Source: Candidatus Scalindua sp. SCAELEC01 (GTDB lineage: Bacteria > Planctomycetota > Brocadiia > Brocadiales > Scalinduaceae). Taken from it: a stretch of DNA of 64,000 nucleotides. A program made the translations under genes and the position numbers. The first letter of the stretch is position 1. Every line of letters starts with the position of its first letter. The notes beneath the pieces were generated by a model that worked only from the letters and a program-made list of their open reading frames with translations, ran no database searches and had not been told where the DNA came from. Shown in pieces: positions 8,705 to 17,942 of the stretch. The stretch spans positions 62,001 through 126,000 of the forward strand of contig SHMT01000004.1 in the NCBI GenBank assembly GCA_004282745.1, read 5' to 3'.

Positions 8705-9553
8705 ATGATAAAGAATTATCTTACCGTAGATGTAGAAGATTATTTCCACGTATCTGCCTTTTCAAACAGAGTTAGGTATGAAGAGTGGAATAACTATGAA
8801 AGTCGTGTTGTGAGTAATACAAAGCGGATTTTAGAGATTCTGAATAGAGCTGGAGATATAAAGGGGACTTTTTTTATACTTGGATGGGTTGCAGAGAAAC
8901 ATCCTGGGCTGGTTAAGGAGATTGATGCTCAAGGGCATGAAATCGGTTGCCACAGCTATCGGCACAAACTTGTCTACGATAGTACTCCTAAAGAATTCAG
9001 GAGTGATCTTATTAAAGCACGAGATATCTTAGAGGGTATTACGGGGAAAAAGATTTTCGGATACCGGGCTCCAAGCTATTCGATAACGAATAAATCACTC
9101 TGGGCCTTTGAAATATTGGCAGAACTCGGTTTTACCTATGATTCAAGCATATTCCCGATCTCTCATGATCGATATGGAATACCCGACGCGCCGAGATTTA
9201 ACTATTGGCTTCCTGAGCACGGTTTAAGGGAATATCCTATTTCAACTGCAAAGATATTGGGTATAAAAGTTCCTGTATCAGGAGGTGGGTATTTGAGACT
9301 CTTCCCATACTGGTTTACAAAAATTGCATTGAAGAAAATCAACTATGACGAGATGCAACCTTTCGTATTTTATATACATCCATGGGAAATAGACCCTCAG
9401 CAGCCGAGGATTAAGGGAGCTACTCTTTTTTCTCGATTTAGACATTACAACAATCTTGAAAAGGCAGAAAACCGCTTCACCAAATTACTTCAAGATTTCC
9501 AGTTTACACCAATTATTCCTCAGTTCGAACAATCTGAATGTCTCTCCGTTTAA
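8705..9553 (+). CDS. XrtA-system polysaccharide deacetylase (DUF3473 type)
   Basis: This NodB-fold deacetylase has the opening LTVDVEDYFHVSAF, characteristic of the exosortase-A-associated subgroup. EIGCHSYRHKLVYD carries the metal-binding histidines, FGYRAPSYSI the conserved arginine region, and VFYIHPWEIDP the C-terminal histidine motif. The length of 282 is normal for this subgroup. It would remove N-acetyl groups from the nascent polysaccharide. It is followed by the FemAB-like and AsnB-like genes, the same grouping found in XrtA/PEP-CTERM loci. No strong ribosome-binding site is seen before the ATG. Confidence 0.88.
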   Translation: MIKNYLTVDVEDYFHVSAFSNRVRYEEWNNYESRVVSNTKRILEILNRAGDIKGTFFILGWVAEKHPGLVKEIDAQGHEIGCHSYRHKLVYDSTPKEFRSDLIKARDILEGITGKKIFGYRAPSYSITNKSLWAFEILAELGFTYDSSIFPISHDRYGIPDAPRFNYWLPEHGLREYPISTAKILGIKVPVSGGGYLRLFPYWFTKIALKKINYDEMQPFVFYIHPWEIDPQQPRIKGATLFSRFRHYNNLEKAENRFTKLLQDFQFTPIIPQFEQSECLSV

Positions 9554-9623
9554 TAGGTATAACACGGAATCTATAGTTCCACTTAACGTTTAATTATACC
9601 TGCATGTAAGCCTTACCTCATAC

Positions 9624-10673
9624 ATGAAGATCAGAACAGCAACCATCAAAGACCGACATGAGTGGGATCAGTTTGTTACGTTGCACCCTGATGCCTCTCC
9701 CTACCATCTCTTTGCATGGAAATTGGCCGTGGAGGAGGCCTATCACCATAAAGGATACTACTTGATTGCAGAGGAGGGTGCAAAGATTCAGGGAGTCTTA
9801 CCTCTGATACTTTTGCGGCCACCTCTCCTCTCAGGACAGTTAGTTTCCTTACCGTTTTGTGATATAGGTAATAGTTTGAGCGATTGTGACGATGTCCATG
9901 AGATACTCATCAGAGAGTCAATCTCTCTGGCCAAAAAAATAAAAGCGAAAAAGATAGAATTGCGTTGTGATTTAACCACTCTTTCATCCACTGAGAATGT
10001 TGTATTGGTAAGCACAGAGACACAAAAAGTAAGGATGGTGCAACAGTTGCCATCTTCATCTGAGCAACTTTGGGGTTCGTTCAAATCGAAACTACGTAGT
10101 CAGATACGAAAAGCTGAAAAAAATGGTTTACGGTTTGTGTGGGGTTCGAGTGAACAACTTAACGATTTTTATCGTATTTTTTGTCGTAATATGAGGGAAC
10201 TCGGTTCTCCAGTTCATTCGAAAGAGTGGTTCAAGTGTATAGTGCGACATTATGGCGAAAATGTACGTCTGGGATTGGTCTACCACAATAATAGACCCAT
10301 TGGAGGTGGAATTACCTTAAGCATTGATAAAAAAATTTGTGTCCCCTGGGCCTCAACTCTCCGTGCATACAATCGACTTTCACCAAATATGCTGCTCTAT
10401 TGGAATCTCCTAAAATATGCAGCACATAAAGATTATGATCAATTTGATTTTGGTAGGTCTACTCCAGGTGAGGGCACTTTCAAATTTAAAATGCAGTGGG
10501 GAGCCAAGCCGACTCCACTCTATTGGAATTACATTGCTCCTAACGGTAAGAGGTTTAAATTAGATAATAAGTCTGCATCAACCAGGGAGAGAGTAGAGAA
10601 AATATGGCAAAAACTTCCGCTCCCCTTGACCAACTGTATTGGGCCATCCATTAGAAAACATATCAGTCTTTAG
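9624..10673 (+). CDS. FemAB-like protein, XrtA/PEP-CTERM associated
   Basis: This GNAT-type protein of the FemAB group has 349 residues. The visible family features are LRSQIRKAEKNGLRF (around residue 155) and, near the C-terminus, FDFGRSTPGEGTFKFKMQWG, which is the conserved FGRS/KxxWG end of the TIGR03019-like subgroup. Classical FemAB enzymes transfer amino acids from tRNA to peptidoglycan; the XrtA-associated group is thought to modify envelope polysaccharide, with unknown substrate. It lies between the deacetylase and the amidotransferase. Its stop codon TAG forms the first three bases of the target duplication of MITE copy B. Confidence 0.85.
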   Translation: MKIRTATIKDRHEWDQFVTLHPDASPYHLFAWKLAVEEAYHHKGYYLIAEEGAKIQGVLPLILLRPPLLSGQLVSLPFCDIGNSLSDCDDVHEILIRESISLAKKIKAKKIELRCDLTTLSSTENVVLVSTETQKVRMVQQLPSSSEQLWGSFKSKLRSQIRKAEKNGLRFVWGSSEQLNDFYRIFCRNMRELGSPVHSKEWFKCIVRHYGENVRLGLVYHNNRPIGGGITLSIDKKICVPWASTLRAYNRLSPNMLLYWNLLKYAAHKDYDQFDFGRSTPGEGTFKFKMQWGAKPTPLYWNYIAPNGKRFKLDNKSASTRERVEKIWQKLPLPLTNCIGPSIRKHISL

Positions 10674-10676
10674 TTA

Positions 10677-10821
10677 GTGTTTGAACGAAAACTACCCATC
10701 TACGGAGTTGCTGCAACAATGACGTAATCCTCACGTACTTGAGTACGCTCCGGTTACGTAATTATTTCGCGCCTTGTACCTGGGCAGTTTTGGTTCAAGC
10801 ACTCGATTTTCGTTCACGCAC
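10677..10821 (+). mobile_element. 145-bp MITE, copy B
   Basis: This is the same element as copy A, in the same orientation, with a perfect 6-bp duplication TAGTTA on both sides (10671-10676, 10822-10827). The interior belongs to a second subtype: the core palindrome is GTACTTGAGTAC and the neighbouring arms read ATGACGTAAT/ATTACGTAAT-like instead of ATTTCGAAAT. Its internal frame is closed by a TAA, unlike copy A. It sits exactly at the stop codon of the FemAB gene. Confidence 0.9.
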
Positions 10822-10886
10822 TAGTTATTATTCTGTGGGGTAAAACTAAGAAGTTCGCGACATGCCGCGTGAAATTCTCAATCAAA

Positions 10887-12770
10887 ATGTGTGGAATTGT
10901 AGGAAAATTTAACTTTCAGACGAAGGAACCGGTATCTCCGGAACTCCTCAATATGATGTGTGATACGATTGATTATAGAGGGCCGGATGATAGTGGTGTC
11001 TATGCCGATGGGTATATTGGATTAGGGCATCGCCGTTTAAGCATCCTTGATCTTTCTAAACTCGGACACCAACCCATGTCCTCTCGGGAGAAAACAATAT
11101 GGATTACGTTCAATGGTGAGATTTATAACTATAGATATTTAAAGAGAAATTTACAAGCTAAAGGGTATACATTTTTAAGCGATTGTGACACCGAGGTTAT
11201 CATATATCTCTATCAGGAGTACGGGGAAGGATGCCTTGAGTATCTGAGAGGGATGTTTGCCTTTGCAATCTGGGATTCGAAAAGAGGTCTCTTGTTTCTG
11301 GCACGTGATCGTATCGGCAAGAAACCTCTGTTCTATTATCATGACGGAAAGTGTTTGCTCTTTGCATCTGAATTAAAGGCTATTTTTAAGGATAGAACCT
11401 TAAAGAAAGAGATAAATTTTGAGGCATTTTATGATTATTTTAAATATCAATACATACCTGATCCTAAGACAATTTATAAGAATGCCCATAAACTCAGACC
11501 CGGTCATTACCTCTTATGTACACAAGAAGGAATACAAATCAAGGAATATTGGGACATCTCTTTTCGTAATCAATCAAATCTGTGTGAAGCAGAAATGTCA
11601 GAGGAACTCCTCAGCATACTGAAAGAGAGTGTACGGCTTAGGATGATTAGTGATGTACCTCTTGGCGCTTTCCTGAGCGGTGGTATTGATTCGAGTGGTA
11701 TTGTAGCCCTGATGGCTAAGCAATCAAACAATCCAGTTACCACTTGTTCTATTGGCTTCGACTCAGAAGACTATGATGAAGTCCGGTTTGCAAGAGTGAT
11801 TGCAAATCAATATGGCACTGATCATCATGAGTTTACGGTAAAGGAGAACGCTGAAGAAGTACTCGCAGACCTTGCATTCTATTTTGACGAGCCTTTTGCC
11901 GACTCATCAGCAGTGCCCACGTACTACGTTTCGAAAATTGCTAGACAAAAAGTAACCGTTGCCCTTTCCGGTGACGGTGGGGATGAAAATTTTGCCGGTT
12001 ATGAAAAGTATTATCTTGACGATATTGAAAATAGACTAAGAAATAAAATTCCACGTACGTTGAGGAGAACAATCTTTCCTTTTCTTGCAAGTTTCTTATC
12101 AAGGGGAAATCATCAAATTTTTCAAAAAGGGAGGACACTATTCAATACCCTCAGTCACGCATCTGATTACGGCTTCTTTCTGACAAATACTGAATTTGAT
12201 GATCAGTTGTGGAATGAATTGATAAATGAAGATACGAAAAAACAGATAGGAGAGTACGATCCGTTTAGTGTTACGAAATACTATTATAATAAAGCCGATA
12301 CGGATAATCATCTATCAAAAATCCTTTACACAGACTTAAAAACGTATTTGCCTGGTGACATTCTCGTCAAGGTTGATCGCATGAGCATGGCTCATTCACT
12401 TGAAGTTAGGGCACCCATCCTAGACCATAAGGTAATCGAATATGCAGCCAGTATTCCATCAAGGCTTAAGTATAACGGTGGTGAGAAGAAATATATTCTC
12501 AAAAAGAGCTTCCAACAGATACTGCCACACTCAATAATGAACAGAAAGAAGATGGGATTCTCCGTCCCATTAGCTCATTGGCTGAGAGAAGAGCTTAAGG
12601 AGTATACCGAGAACCATCTCTTTTCCCCTGATGCAAGCATGAATAATTTTTTCCAAAGAAATGCGGTAGAGAAAATATGGAATCTCCATCAGGCAAAAAC
12701 CAGGGACTACTCAACCATACTATGGAGTTTACTTATGTTTGAGTTGTGGTATCGCAGGTTTGTTGGGTAA
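10887..12770 (+). CDS. Asparagine-synthase-like amidotransferase, XrtA associated
   Basis: This is a class-II glutamine amidotransferase plus asparagine synthase domain. I place the start at 10887 because it yields MCGIVGKF, leaving the catalytic cysteine at position 2 as the N-terminal nucleophile; an upstream ATG-like frame at 10869 would bury it. The glutaminase domain shows YRGPDDSG and GHRRLSILDLS. The synthetase domain carries the ATP pyrophosphatase loop FLSGGIDSSG (about residue 265). The length of about 627 and the position after the FemAB gene fit the exosortase-A-associated amidotransferase subgroup (TIGR03108-like). It probably amidates a uronic acid or similar group in the polymer, which is inference. 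Confidence 0.85.
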   Translation: MCGIVGKFNFQTKEPVSPELLNMMCDTIDYRGPDDSGVYADGYIGLGHRRLSILDLSKLGHQPMSSREKTIWITFNGEIYNYRYLKRNLQAKGYTFLSDCDTEVIIYLYQEYGEGCLEYLRGMFAFAIWDSKRGLLFLARDRIGKKPLFYYHDGKCLLFASELKAIFKDRTLKKEINFEAFYDYFKYQYIPDPKTIYKNAHKLRPGHYLLCTQEGIQIKEYWDISFRNQSNLCEAEMSEELLSILKESVRLRMISDVPLGAFLSGGIDSSGIVALMAKQSNNPVTTCSIGFDSEDYDEVRFARVIANQYGTDHHEFTVKENAEEVLADLAFYFDEPFADSSAVPTYYVSKIARQKVTVALSGDGGDENFAGYEKYYLDDIENRLRNKIPRTLRRTIFPFLASFLSRGNHQIFQKGRTLFNTLSHASDYGFFLTNTEFDDQLWNELINEDTKKQIGEYDPFSVTKYYYNKADTDNHLSKILYTDLKTYLPGDILVKVDRMSMAHSLEVRAPILDHKVIEYAASIPSRLKYNGGEKKYILKKSFQQILPHSIMNRKKMGFSVPLAHWLREELKEYTENHLFSPDASMNNFFQRNAVEKIWNLHQAKTRDYSTILWSLLMFELWYRRFVG

Positions 12771-12832
12771 GTTGGCAGGTACAATCTGTAATCTGGTAGA
12801 TGCATATTCTGGGAAATTATTGCACAAAAATT

Positions 12833-13768
12833 ATGGAAAAAACGAAAAAAATATCAATCATAATTCCGGCTTTTAACGAAGAGGAGCACCTCCCATCTTG
12901 TTTGGAATCTATAGCAAATCTTGATTATCCTAAAAGTTATATAGAAATTGTAGTTGTGGACAATGGCTCTACAGACAGTACAAAGGAGATTGCTAGGAGG
13001 TTTGGTGCAAAAGTGTTATGTGATGGATCGCTAAATGTTTCAGGGCTGAGAAATTTAGGTGTGGCGGAGTCTTCCGGTGAAATAATTACCTTTGTTGATG
13101 CTGACTGTGTTGTACAGAAGGAATGGTTAAAGCGAGCTGAAAGATATTTTGATGATTTAAACATTGCGGCTTGGGGAAGTCCCCCGGTTCCTCCTGTGAG
13201 ATCTACGTGGGTGCAGAAAACATGGTTTCTGATACGTAAAAAAACGAATCAGGTGCAAGAGGTGGATTGGCTTGAGTCGATGAATCTTTTTGTAAGAAAG
13301 GAACTTTTTACCGCTATTGGGGGGTTCAATAAATCACTGGTCACTTGCGAAGATGTGGATTTCTGTTACCGGATAAGAGAATGTGGAACAATTGTCTCTG
13401 ATAGCAGGATCGAGGTTGTTCACCTTGGTGAAGCAGCAACTATTAAAGAGTTTATGAGAAAAGAGACCTGGAGAGGTAAGAGTAATTTGAGTGGAATTTT
13501 TGCTCATGGGTTCAGGGTAAAGGAAATTCCCAGTCTCTTTCTCCCCTTATACTTTGGGATTTTTATCCCCGGTTTATTGTTGTTCTCTTTCTTGTCGTTT
13601 GATCCCAGGGTGGTGCTTACGGCATTCATACTATATGTTACCCCCTCTTTTTTCGTGTTGTATAAGGTGATAGGGAAAAAAGCAAATGGTGTTGATTTAT
13701 TGAGACTTCTCTTTCTGTCTCAGTTTTATTTCCTTGCTCGTACACTCTCCCTTGTCAAAAGAGCGTGA
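12833..13768 (+). CDS. Family 2 glycosyltransferase
   Basis: A GT-A domain with ISIIIPAFNEEEHL, VVDNGSTDST and the metal-binding FVDADCVV is followed by two or three hydrophobic segments at the C-terminal end (around residues 235-305). SMNLFVRKELFTAIGGF and CEDVDFCYRI are the usual acceptor-side motifs of this group. The ATG at 12833 fits the family start better than the in-frame ATG at 12800, which adds 11 unrelated residues. It lies about 60 bases after the amidotransferase and reads in the same direction. It probably adds one sugar of the repeat unit, but donor and acceptor cannot be read from the sequence. Confidence 0.8.
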   Translation: MEKTKKISIIIPAFNEEEHLPSCLESIANLDYPKSYIEIVVVDNGSTDSTKEIARRFGAKVLCDGSLNVSGLRNLGVAESSGEIITFVDADCVVQKEWLKRAERYFDDLNIAAWGSPPVPPVRSTWVQKTWFLIRKKTNQVQEVDWLESMNLFVRKELFTAIGGFNKSLVTCEDVDFCYRIRECGTIVSDSRIEVVHLGEAATIKEFMRKETWRGKSNLSGIFAHGFRVKEIPSLFLPLYFGIFIPGLLLFSFLSFDPRVVLTAFILYVTPSFFVLYKVIGKKANGVDLLRLLFLSQFYFLARTLSLVKRA

Positions 13769-13875
13769 GGGAAAGATGCAAATACACTATTTTTCGGTAG
13801 AACTTTTTTAAGTCCTGGGCCTTAAGTATGTACTGTTGGTTTCTCATTTTTGATAGGCACAGGTGATCAACCATT

Positions 13876-15213
13876 ATGACTACCATACTACTCTTTTTAC
13901 TTACCGTTGGGACCTTTGTTGGCTCTCTGTTTCAAGCGTGGTTAGGGGTAACCGCCTACTATGTCCTTGCGATATTATCACCACAATCAATATGGTATTG
14001 GATTTTTGGAGATATGAGGGTCTCCTTTTATATTGCCATATCTGCACTGATGGGATTTATTGTTGCCGTTATCTCTAAAAAGGTAAATTTTTCTATTCTC
14101 AAGAGTATGCAAAATCTCTATCTCTTGATTTTCTGGATCTTAATTCATCTCTCTCTGGTTTTTAGCCAGTTTGCAAATACCAATGAATTAGAATCACGTT
14201 ACCGAATGGAGCTAATTGATAAGATGTTTATCATGTATTTCGTAGCCATATTGCTGATCGATACAAGAAAGAAATTCCACTATTTTATCACTATTATGCT
14301 GGTATCAGTGATTTTCTATACCTATTGGGGCAACAATCAATATTTTTCCGGCCAGATGTGGGGGCCGCGCTTAATGGGCCCGATATTCAATGGCAACTAT
14401 AAAGATGAAAATACGTTTGCTATGTTTTTTGTATTGGGTATACCTTTCTTATATTTTATGGGGTGTTATTATCAAAATAGGTTTTTACGGTATATGCTTT
14501 GGGGGACGATACCCTTTGCGTGGCATGCCATTTTTTTGACCGCTTCCCGAGGAGGGCTTCTCGGTATAGGAGTAGTGACACTCTTCATCGGTTATCGGTC
14601 AAAATCGAAACTGCTAGGTATGGGAATTATCATTGGCCTCATAGTAGCCCTATCTTTGCAGGGGGGATATATGCGCGAGAGGGGAAAAACAATCGCCGGC
14701 AAAGATGCAGAGCCAAACCCGAGACTTGAATCATGGAAAACGGGTATAAATATGATGAAGGCACATCCTCTTTTAGGTGTTGGACTGAACAAATTTGTTC
14801 CCGCATATCTCTATTATTCCGGACCAGACGCCTCTGTACACGTGGCCCATAGTGCAGTAATTCAAGTAGGGGCAGAATGCGGAGTTCTTGCCGCTCTCAT
14901 GTTTCTGCTGCTTAACATAAACCTGATTTACCAATTTTGGAAGCACAGAGGTAAAAGGGGTGATAGGGTAGACCCTCTCCTATCGTATACTAACGACGCG
15001 ACAGTCGCTTCACTCTTAGGCTTTTTTACGTGTGCTATCTTTCTCGATCTCGCCTGGTATGAAAATTTTTATTATCTGTTGGTTCTGAGTATTGTAAGGC
15101 TTAAACTCCTCAAAATGGAAGAAGATCATGATAGTTATACAGAAACACCTACTTATCGTGACGAGTTACAAGGGTTTCACAATGAGAGGGTAAGGAAGAG
15201 CTACATTACCTGA
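13876..15213 (+). CDS. O-antigen ligase/polymerase-like membrane protein, XrtA associated
   Basis: This polytopic membrane protein of 445 residues has about ten hydrophobic segments and a large loop. The stretch FLTASRGGLLGIG (about residue 216) and the following GVGLNKFVPAYLYYSG belong to the Wzy_C/O-antigen ligase family. The length and position match the exosortase-A-associated 'O-glycosylation ligase' subgroup. Such proteins join lipid-linked oligosaccharide units or transfer them to protein on the outer face of the inner membrane. The charged tail after residue 415 is hydrophilic and probably cytoplasmic. It is flanked by glycosyltransferases on both sides. Confidence 0.8.
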   Translation: MTTILLFLLTVGTFVGSLFQAWLGVTAYYVLAILSPQSIWYWIFGDMRVSFYIAISALMGFIVAVISKKVNFSILKSMQNLYLLIFWILIHLSLVFSQFANTNELESRYRMELIDKMFIMYFVAILLIDTRKKFHYFITIMLVSVIFYTYWGNNQYFSGQMWGPRLMGPIFNGNYKDENTFAMFFVLGIPFLYFMGCYYQNRFLRYMLWGTIPFAWHAIFLTASRGGLLGIGVVTLFIGYRSKSKLLGMGIIIGLIVALSLQGGYMRERGKTIAGKDAEPNPRLESWKTGINMMKAHPLLGVGLNKFVPAYLYYSGPDASVHVAHSAVIQVGAECGVLAALMFLLLNINLIYQFWKHRGKRGDRVDPLLSYTNDATVASLLGFFTCAIFLDLAWYENFYYLLVLSIVRLKLLKMEEDHDSYTETPTYRDELQGFHNERVRKSYIT

Positions 15214-15236
15214 GTCTCAAATCCGGATCAAATATT

Positions 15237-16544
15237 ATGAATATACTCTTTTTGGCCCATCGGATCCCTTATCCACCGGATAAGGGAGATAAGATACGCT
15301 CCTTTAATACAATTAAACATCTATCAAAATCGAACAATCTCTTTTTGGGGACAACTTTGGATCAAAAGTCCGATATGAAGTATGTATCCGGACTAAGGAA
15401 ATTTTGTCGTGAAATCCATGCCGTCTCTTTTCATAAGAAAATCAAGTTATTAAGGAGTTTCTTTTCTGGTATATCACTGTCCGTTGCCAATTTCTATGAC
15501 ACTTCTCTACAGAACTTTGTGGATAAGGCCCTAAACGAGAGAAAAATTGATGTTGTCATATGCTTCTGTTCTCCCATGGCTGAGTATATATTTAGGACTC
15601 CACTTTTTAAAGAGGGTAAGATGGGGAGTATACGACTCGTAATGGATTATGTGGACCTGGATTCCGACAAATGGTCACAGTATGCCAGCTATTCTCGATT
15701 CCCCCTCAACATCCTTTACCGCATAGAAAGCAGTCGGTTATTCAAATATGAGACTAAGGTTAACAGGATATTTGACCATTCTGTTTTTATCTCTGAACGA
15801 GAAGTGACTGTATTCAACAATCTGAATGGAGATGCAAGAAATGTCCATGTTATATCAAATGGTGTTGACGGTGACTATTTTTCTCCAAGATCTAGAGAAA
15901 ACGGTGCAGTGTCTATCGGAAATGGGGATGAGAAAAGCAGCACTGACCAAAAAACCGGTACTGTGAGACCCTCACTGGTATTTACCGGTGTAATGGATTA
16001 CTTTGCCAATGAGGATGGAGTAAGATGGTTTTGCAATAGCGTATTTCCTAGAATACGAGCTCAAATACCCGGTGTACAATTCTATATCGTTGGAAATCGG
16101 CCAACGAAAATGGTGCAAAGACTTTCATTGGTTGAAGGAGTTACGGTAACTGGTTTTGTAGAAGACATTAGGGAATACTATTGGTTGGCAGATGTCTGCG
16201 TTGCACCTCTGAGAATAGCAAGGGGTCTACAGAATAAGGTCCTAGAGGCAATGGCAACAGGTAATGCCGTTGTCGCAACCACTAACGCACGAGATGGCAT
16301 TATTGCTCATGAAAAAGTTGATATCGTAACGGCAGATGATGAGGAATCCTTTGCCCAAGAGGTAGTCACTCTCTTACAAGATGGACAAAGAAGAAGAGAG
16401 ATGGGTATGAAAGCGGTTGAGAATATTAATAAAAATTATTCTTGGGGTCTAAACCTGAAAAAATTTGATCGTTTAATTAATAACAGGCAAATTAGTCCGA
16501 AACAAACAGCAAATGCAAACAGACTTTTGTCAACAAGATGCTGA
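15237..16544 (+). CDS. Family 4 glycosyltransferase, XrtA-associated (TIGR03087-like)
   Basis: The N-terminus MNILFLAHRIPYPPDKGDKI is the hallmark of the PEP-CTERM/XrtA-associated glycosyltransferase subgroup. The second Rossmann domain carries VFTGVMDYFANEDGVRWF (about residue 245) and the donor-binding EAMATGNAVVAT near residue 337. The length of 435 is normal, with an insertion of low complexity around residues 220-240. It follows the ligase by about 20 bases. Its 3' end overlaps the next glycosyltransferase frame by 7 bases if that gene starts at 16538. It adds a sugar to the lipid-linked precursor in the cytoplasm; the sugar is unknown. Confidence 0.87.
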   Translation: MNILFLAHRIPYPPDKGDKIRSFNTIKHLSKSNNLFLGTTLDQKSDMKYVSGLRKFCREIHAVSFHKKIKLLRSFFSGISLSVANFYDTSLQNFVDKALNERKIDVVICFCSPMAEYIFRTPLFKEGKMGSIRLVMDYVDLDSDKWSQYASYSRFPLNILYRIESSRLFKYETKVNRIFDHSVFISEREVTVFNNLNGDARNVHVISNGVDGDYFSPRSRENGAVSIGNGDEKSSTDQKTGTVRPSLVFTGVMDYFANEDGVRWFCNSVFPRIRAQIPGVQFYIVGNRPTKMVQRLSLVEGVTVTGFVEDIREYYWLADVCVAPLRIARGLQNKVLEAMATGNAVVATTNARDGIIAHEKVDIVTADDEESFAQEVVTLLQDGQRRREMGMKAVENINKNYSWGLNLKKFDRLINNRQISPKQTANANRLLSTRC

Positions 16545-16561
16545 GAAATTCACATGGGAAG

Positions 16562-17674
16562 ATGAAAAAGAGAATTGCTCACGTAACCTTCGATATGAGG
16601 ATAGGTGGTGCAGAGCAGGTTATTTACAACCTTATTGAAAACACTAATCAAACTCAATACGATCTATCTGTTTTATGTCTTGAACCATCGATTGGACCCT
16701 TTGGGAGAAAACTCCAAGAGAACGGGTATGAGGTAGTCTCCTTTAACAGGAGACCCGGTTTTGACATTACACTCATAAGCCAGATACATGATCATATAAC
16801 GAAAAACAATATTGATATACTTCACTGTCATCAATATACCCCTTATATCTATGGATTATTTGCCTCCTTTTTTACGGGCGCTAATATAATTTTTACGGAA
16901 CACGGAAGATTTTATCCAGACAAAAGAAGTTTTAAGAGGGTTTTGCTAAACCCTATACTCAATATTTTCACCGATTATGTTACGGCTATTTCATCGGCGA
17001 CCAGGAATGCCTTAATAGAGTTTGAGAACTTTCCGGGAAAGAAGGTAAAGATTGTCTATAATGGCATTGATGGTTCACCGTATATGGCCCCAGTAGATAA
17101 AGGAGTAAGAGAATCGCTTGGCATTAACCAAAAAGATTATATCCTCGGTACCGTTGCCAGGCTGGATCCTATTAAAAACCACAAAATGATGATCAAGGCG
17201 CTTGGGAGAGTAAAAAAAGAGTATCCAGATACACATCTTATTATTGTAGGTGATGGCCCTGAAATGGAATGTCTGAAATCATTTACTACAAGTCTTGGAC
17301 TCTCTTCAAACGTTATATTTACCGGTTTTAAAGAGGATGTATACAACTATATGAAGATTTTTGATCTCTTTCTGCTGACATCTTTCAGTGAGGGAACGGC
17401 AATGACCTTACTTGAGGCTATGGTTTCGGGTATTCCCTGCATTGCAACTGAAGTTGGGGGTAATCCAGAGATAGTCAATGATACTGAAACGGGCTTCATC
17501 GTCCCTAATGATGATGAACAAGCTCTTTCTGAAAAGATCCTTGTACTTTTGAGAGATAAGGCTTTACAAAAGGAGATGGGACTTGCGGGGAGAAATAGAT
17601 TTAAAGAAAAATTTACCGTGGACAAAATGGTCACACCATATGAGGAGATGTATGAGAGTTTGGCTCATAGGTGA
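16562..17674 (+). CDS. Family 4 glycosyltransferase (TIGR03088-like)
   Basis: A GT-B glycosyltransferase with the opening RIAHVTFDMRIGGAEQVIYN, the central GTVARLDPIKNHKMMIKA and the donor-site EAMVSGIPCIATEVGGNPE. The arrangement right after the TIGR03087-like gene is the one seen in XrtA loci. I chose ATG 16562 because it leaves a normal short N-terminus; an ATG at 16538 overlaps the upstream gene and adds eight residues. It probably acts in the cytoplasm on the lipid-linked oligosaccharide. The downstream intergenic region contains a repeat copy (17752-17889). Confidence 0.83.
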   Translation: MKKRIAHVTFDMRIGGAEQVIYNLIENTNQTQYDLSVLCLEPSIGPFGRKLQENGYEVVSFNRRPGFDITLISQIHDHITKNNIDILHCHQYTPYIYGLFASFFTGANIIFTEHGRFYPDKRSFKRVLLNPILNIFTDYVTAISSATRNALIEFENFPGKKVKIVYNGIDGSPYMAPVDKGVRESLGINQKDYILGTVARLDPIKNHKMMIKALGRVKKEYPDTHLIIVGDGPEMECLKSFTTSLGLSSNVIFTGFKEDVYNYMKIFDLFLLTSFSEGTAMTLLEAMVSGIPCIATEVGGNPEIVNDTETGFIVPNDDEQALSEKILVLLRDKALQKEMGLAGRNRFKEKFTVDKMVTPYEEMYESLAHR

Positions 17675-17751
17675 TACGTTGTTGAACAATCTGGAAAAGT
17701 AAGAGCGTTTCATACTGGATTGATGCATTACTCAAAGAACGATATTTGGTA

Positions 17752-17889
17752 TATACTCATCGCGAATTGGTTTTCGGTTTTTCGGAAAACCAAATTTTGG
17801 TGAAGGTATCCCCGGACAAAAGAGCCGAGGACTTTACTCGCTCCTTTTTTTCTCGGATTTTATCCGAAAACCATTATGAAATGAGTATA
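17752..17889. repeat. TA-flanked palindromic element (inner-element family), stand-alone copy
   Basis: This 138-bp segment begins TATACTCAT and ends ATGAGTATA, forming an inverted repeat over its ends. The interior contains TTTTCGGAAAACC and GGATTTTATCCGAAAACC arms. The right half matches the 109-bp element nested inside MITE copies F, G and H. It differs by carrying GGTATCCCCGGAC in the middle, which is shared with the copy at 45266. It sits in the gap between the glycosyltransferase and the lyase-like gene. Confidence 0.75.
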
Positions 17890-17942
17890 TTTGAAACGCA
17901 TAATTGTTTGTTGTGAAGCATTAGTAAAATCGTAGAGTAGCT

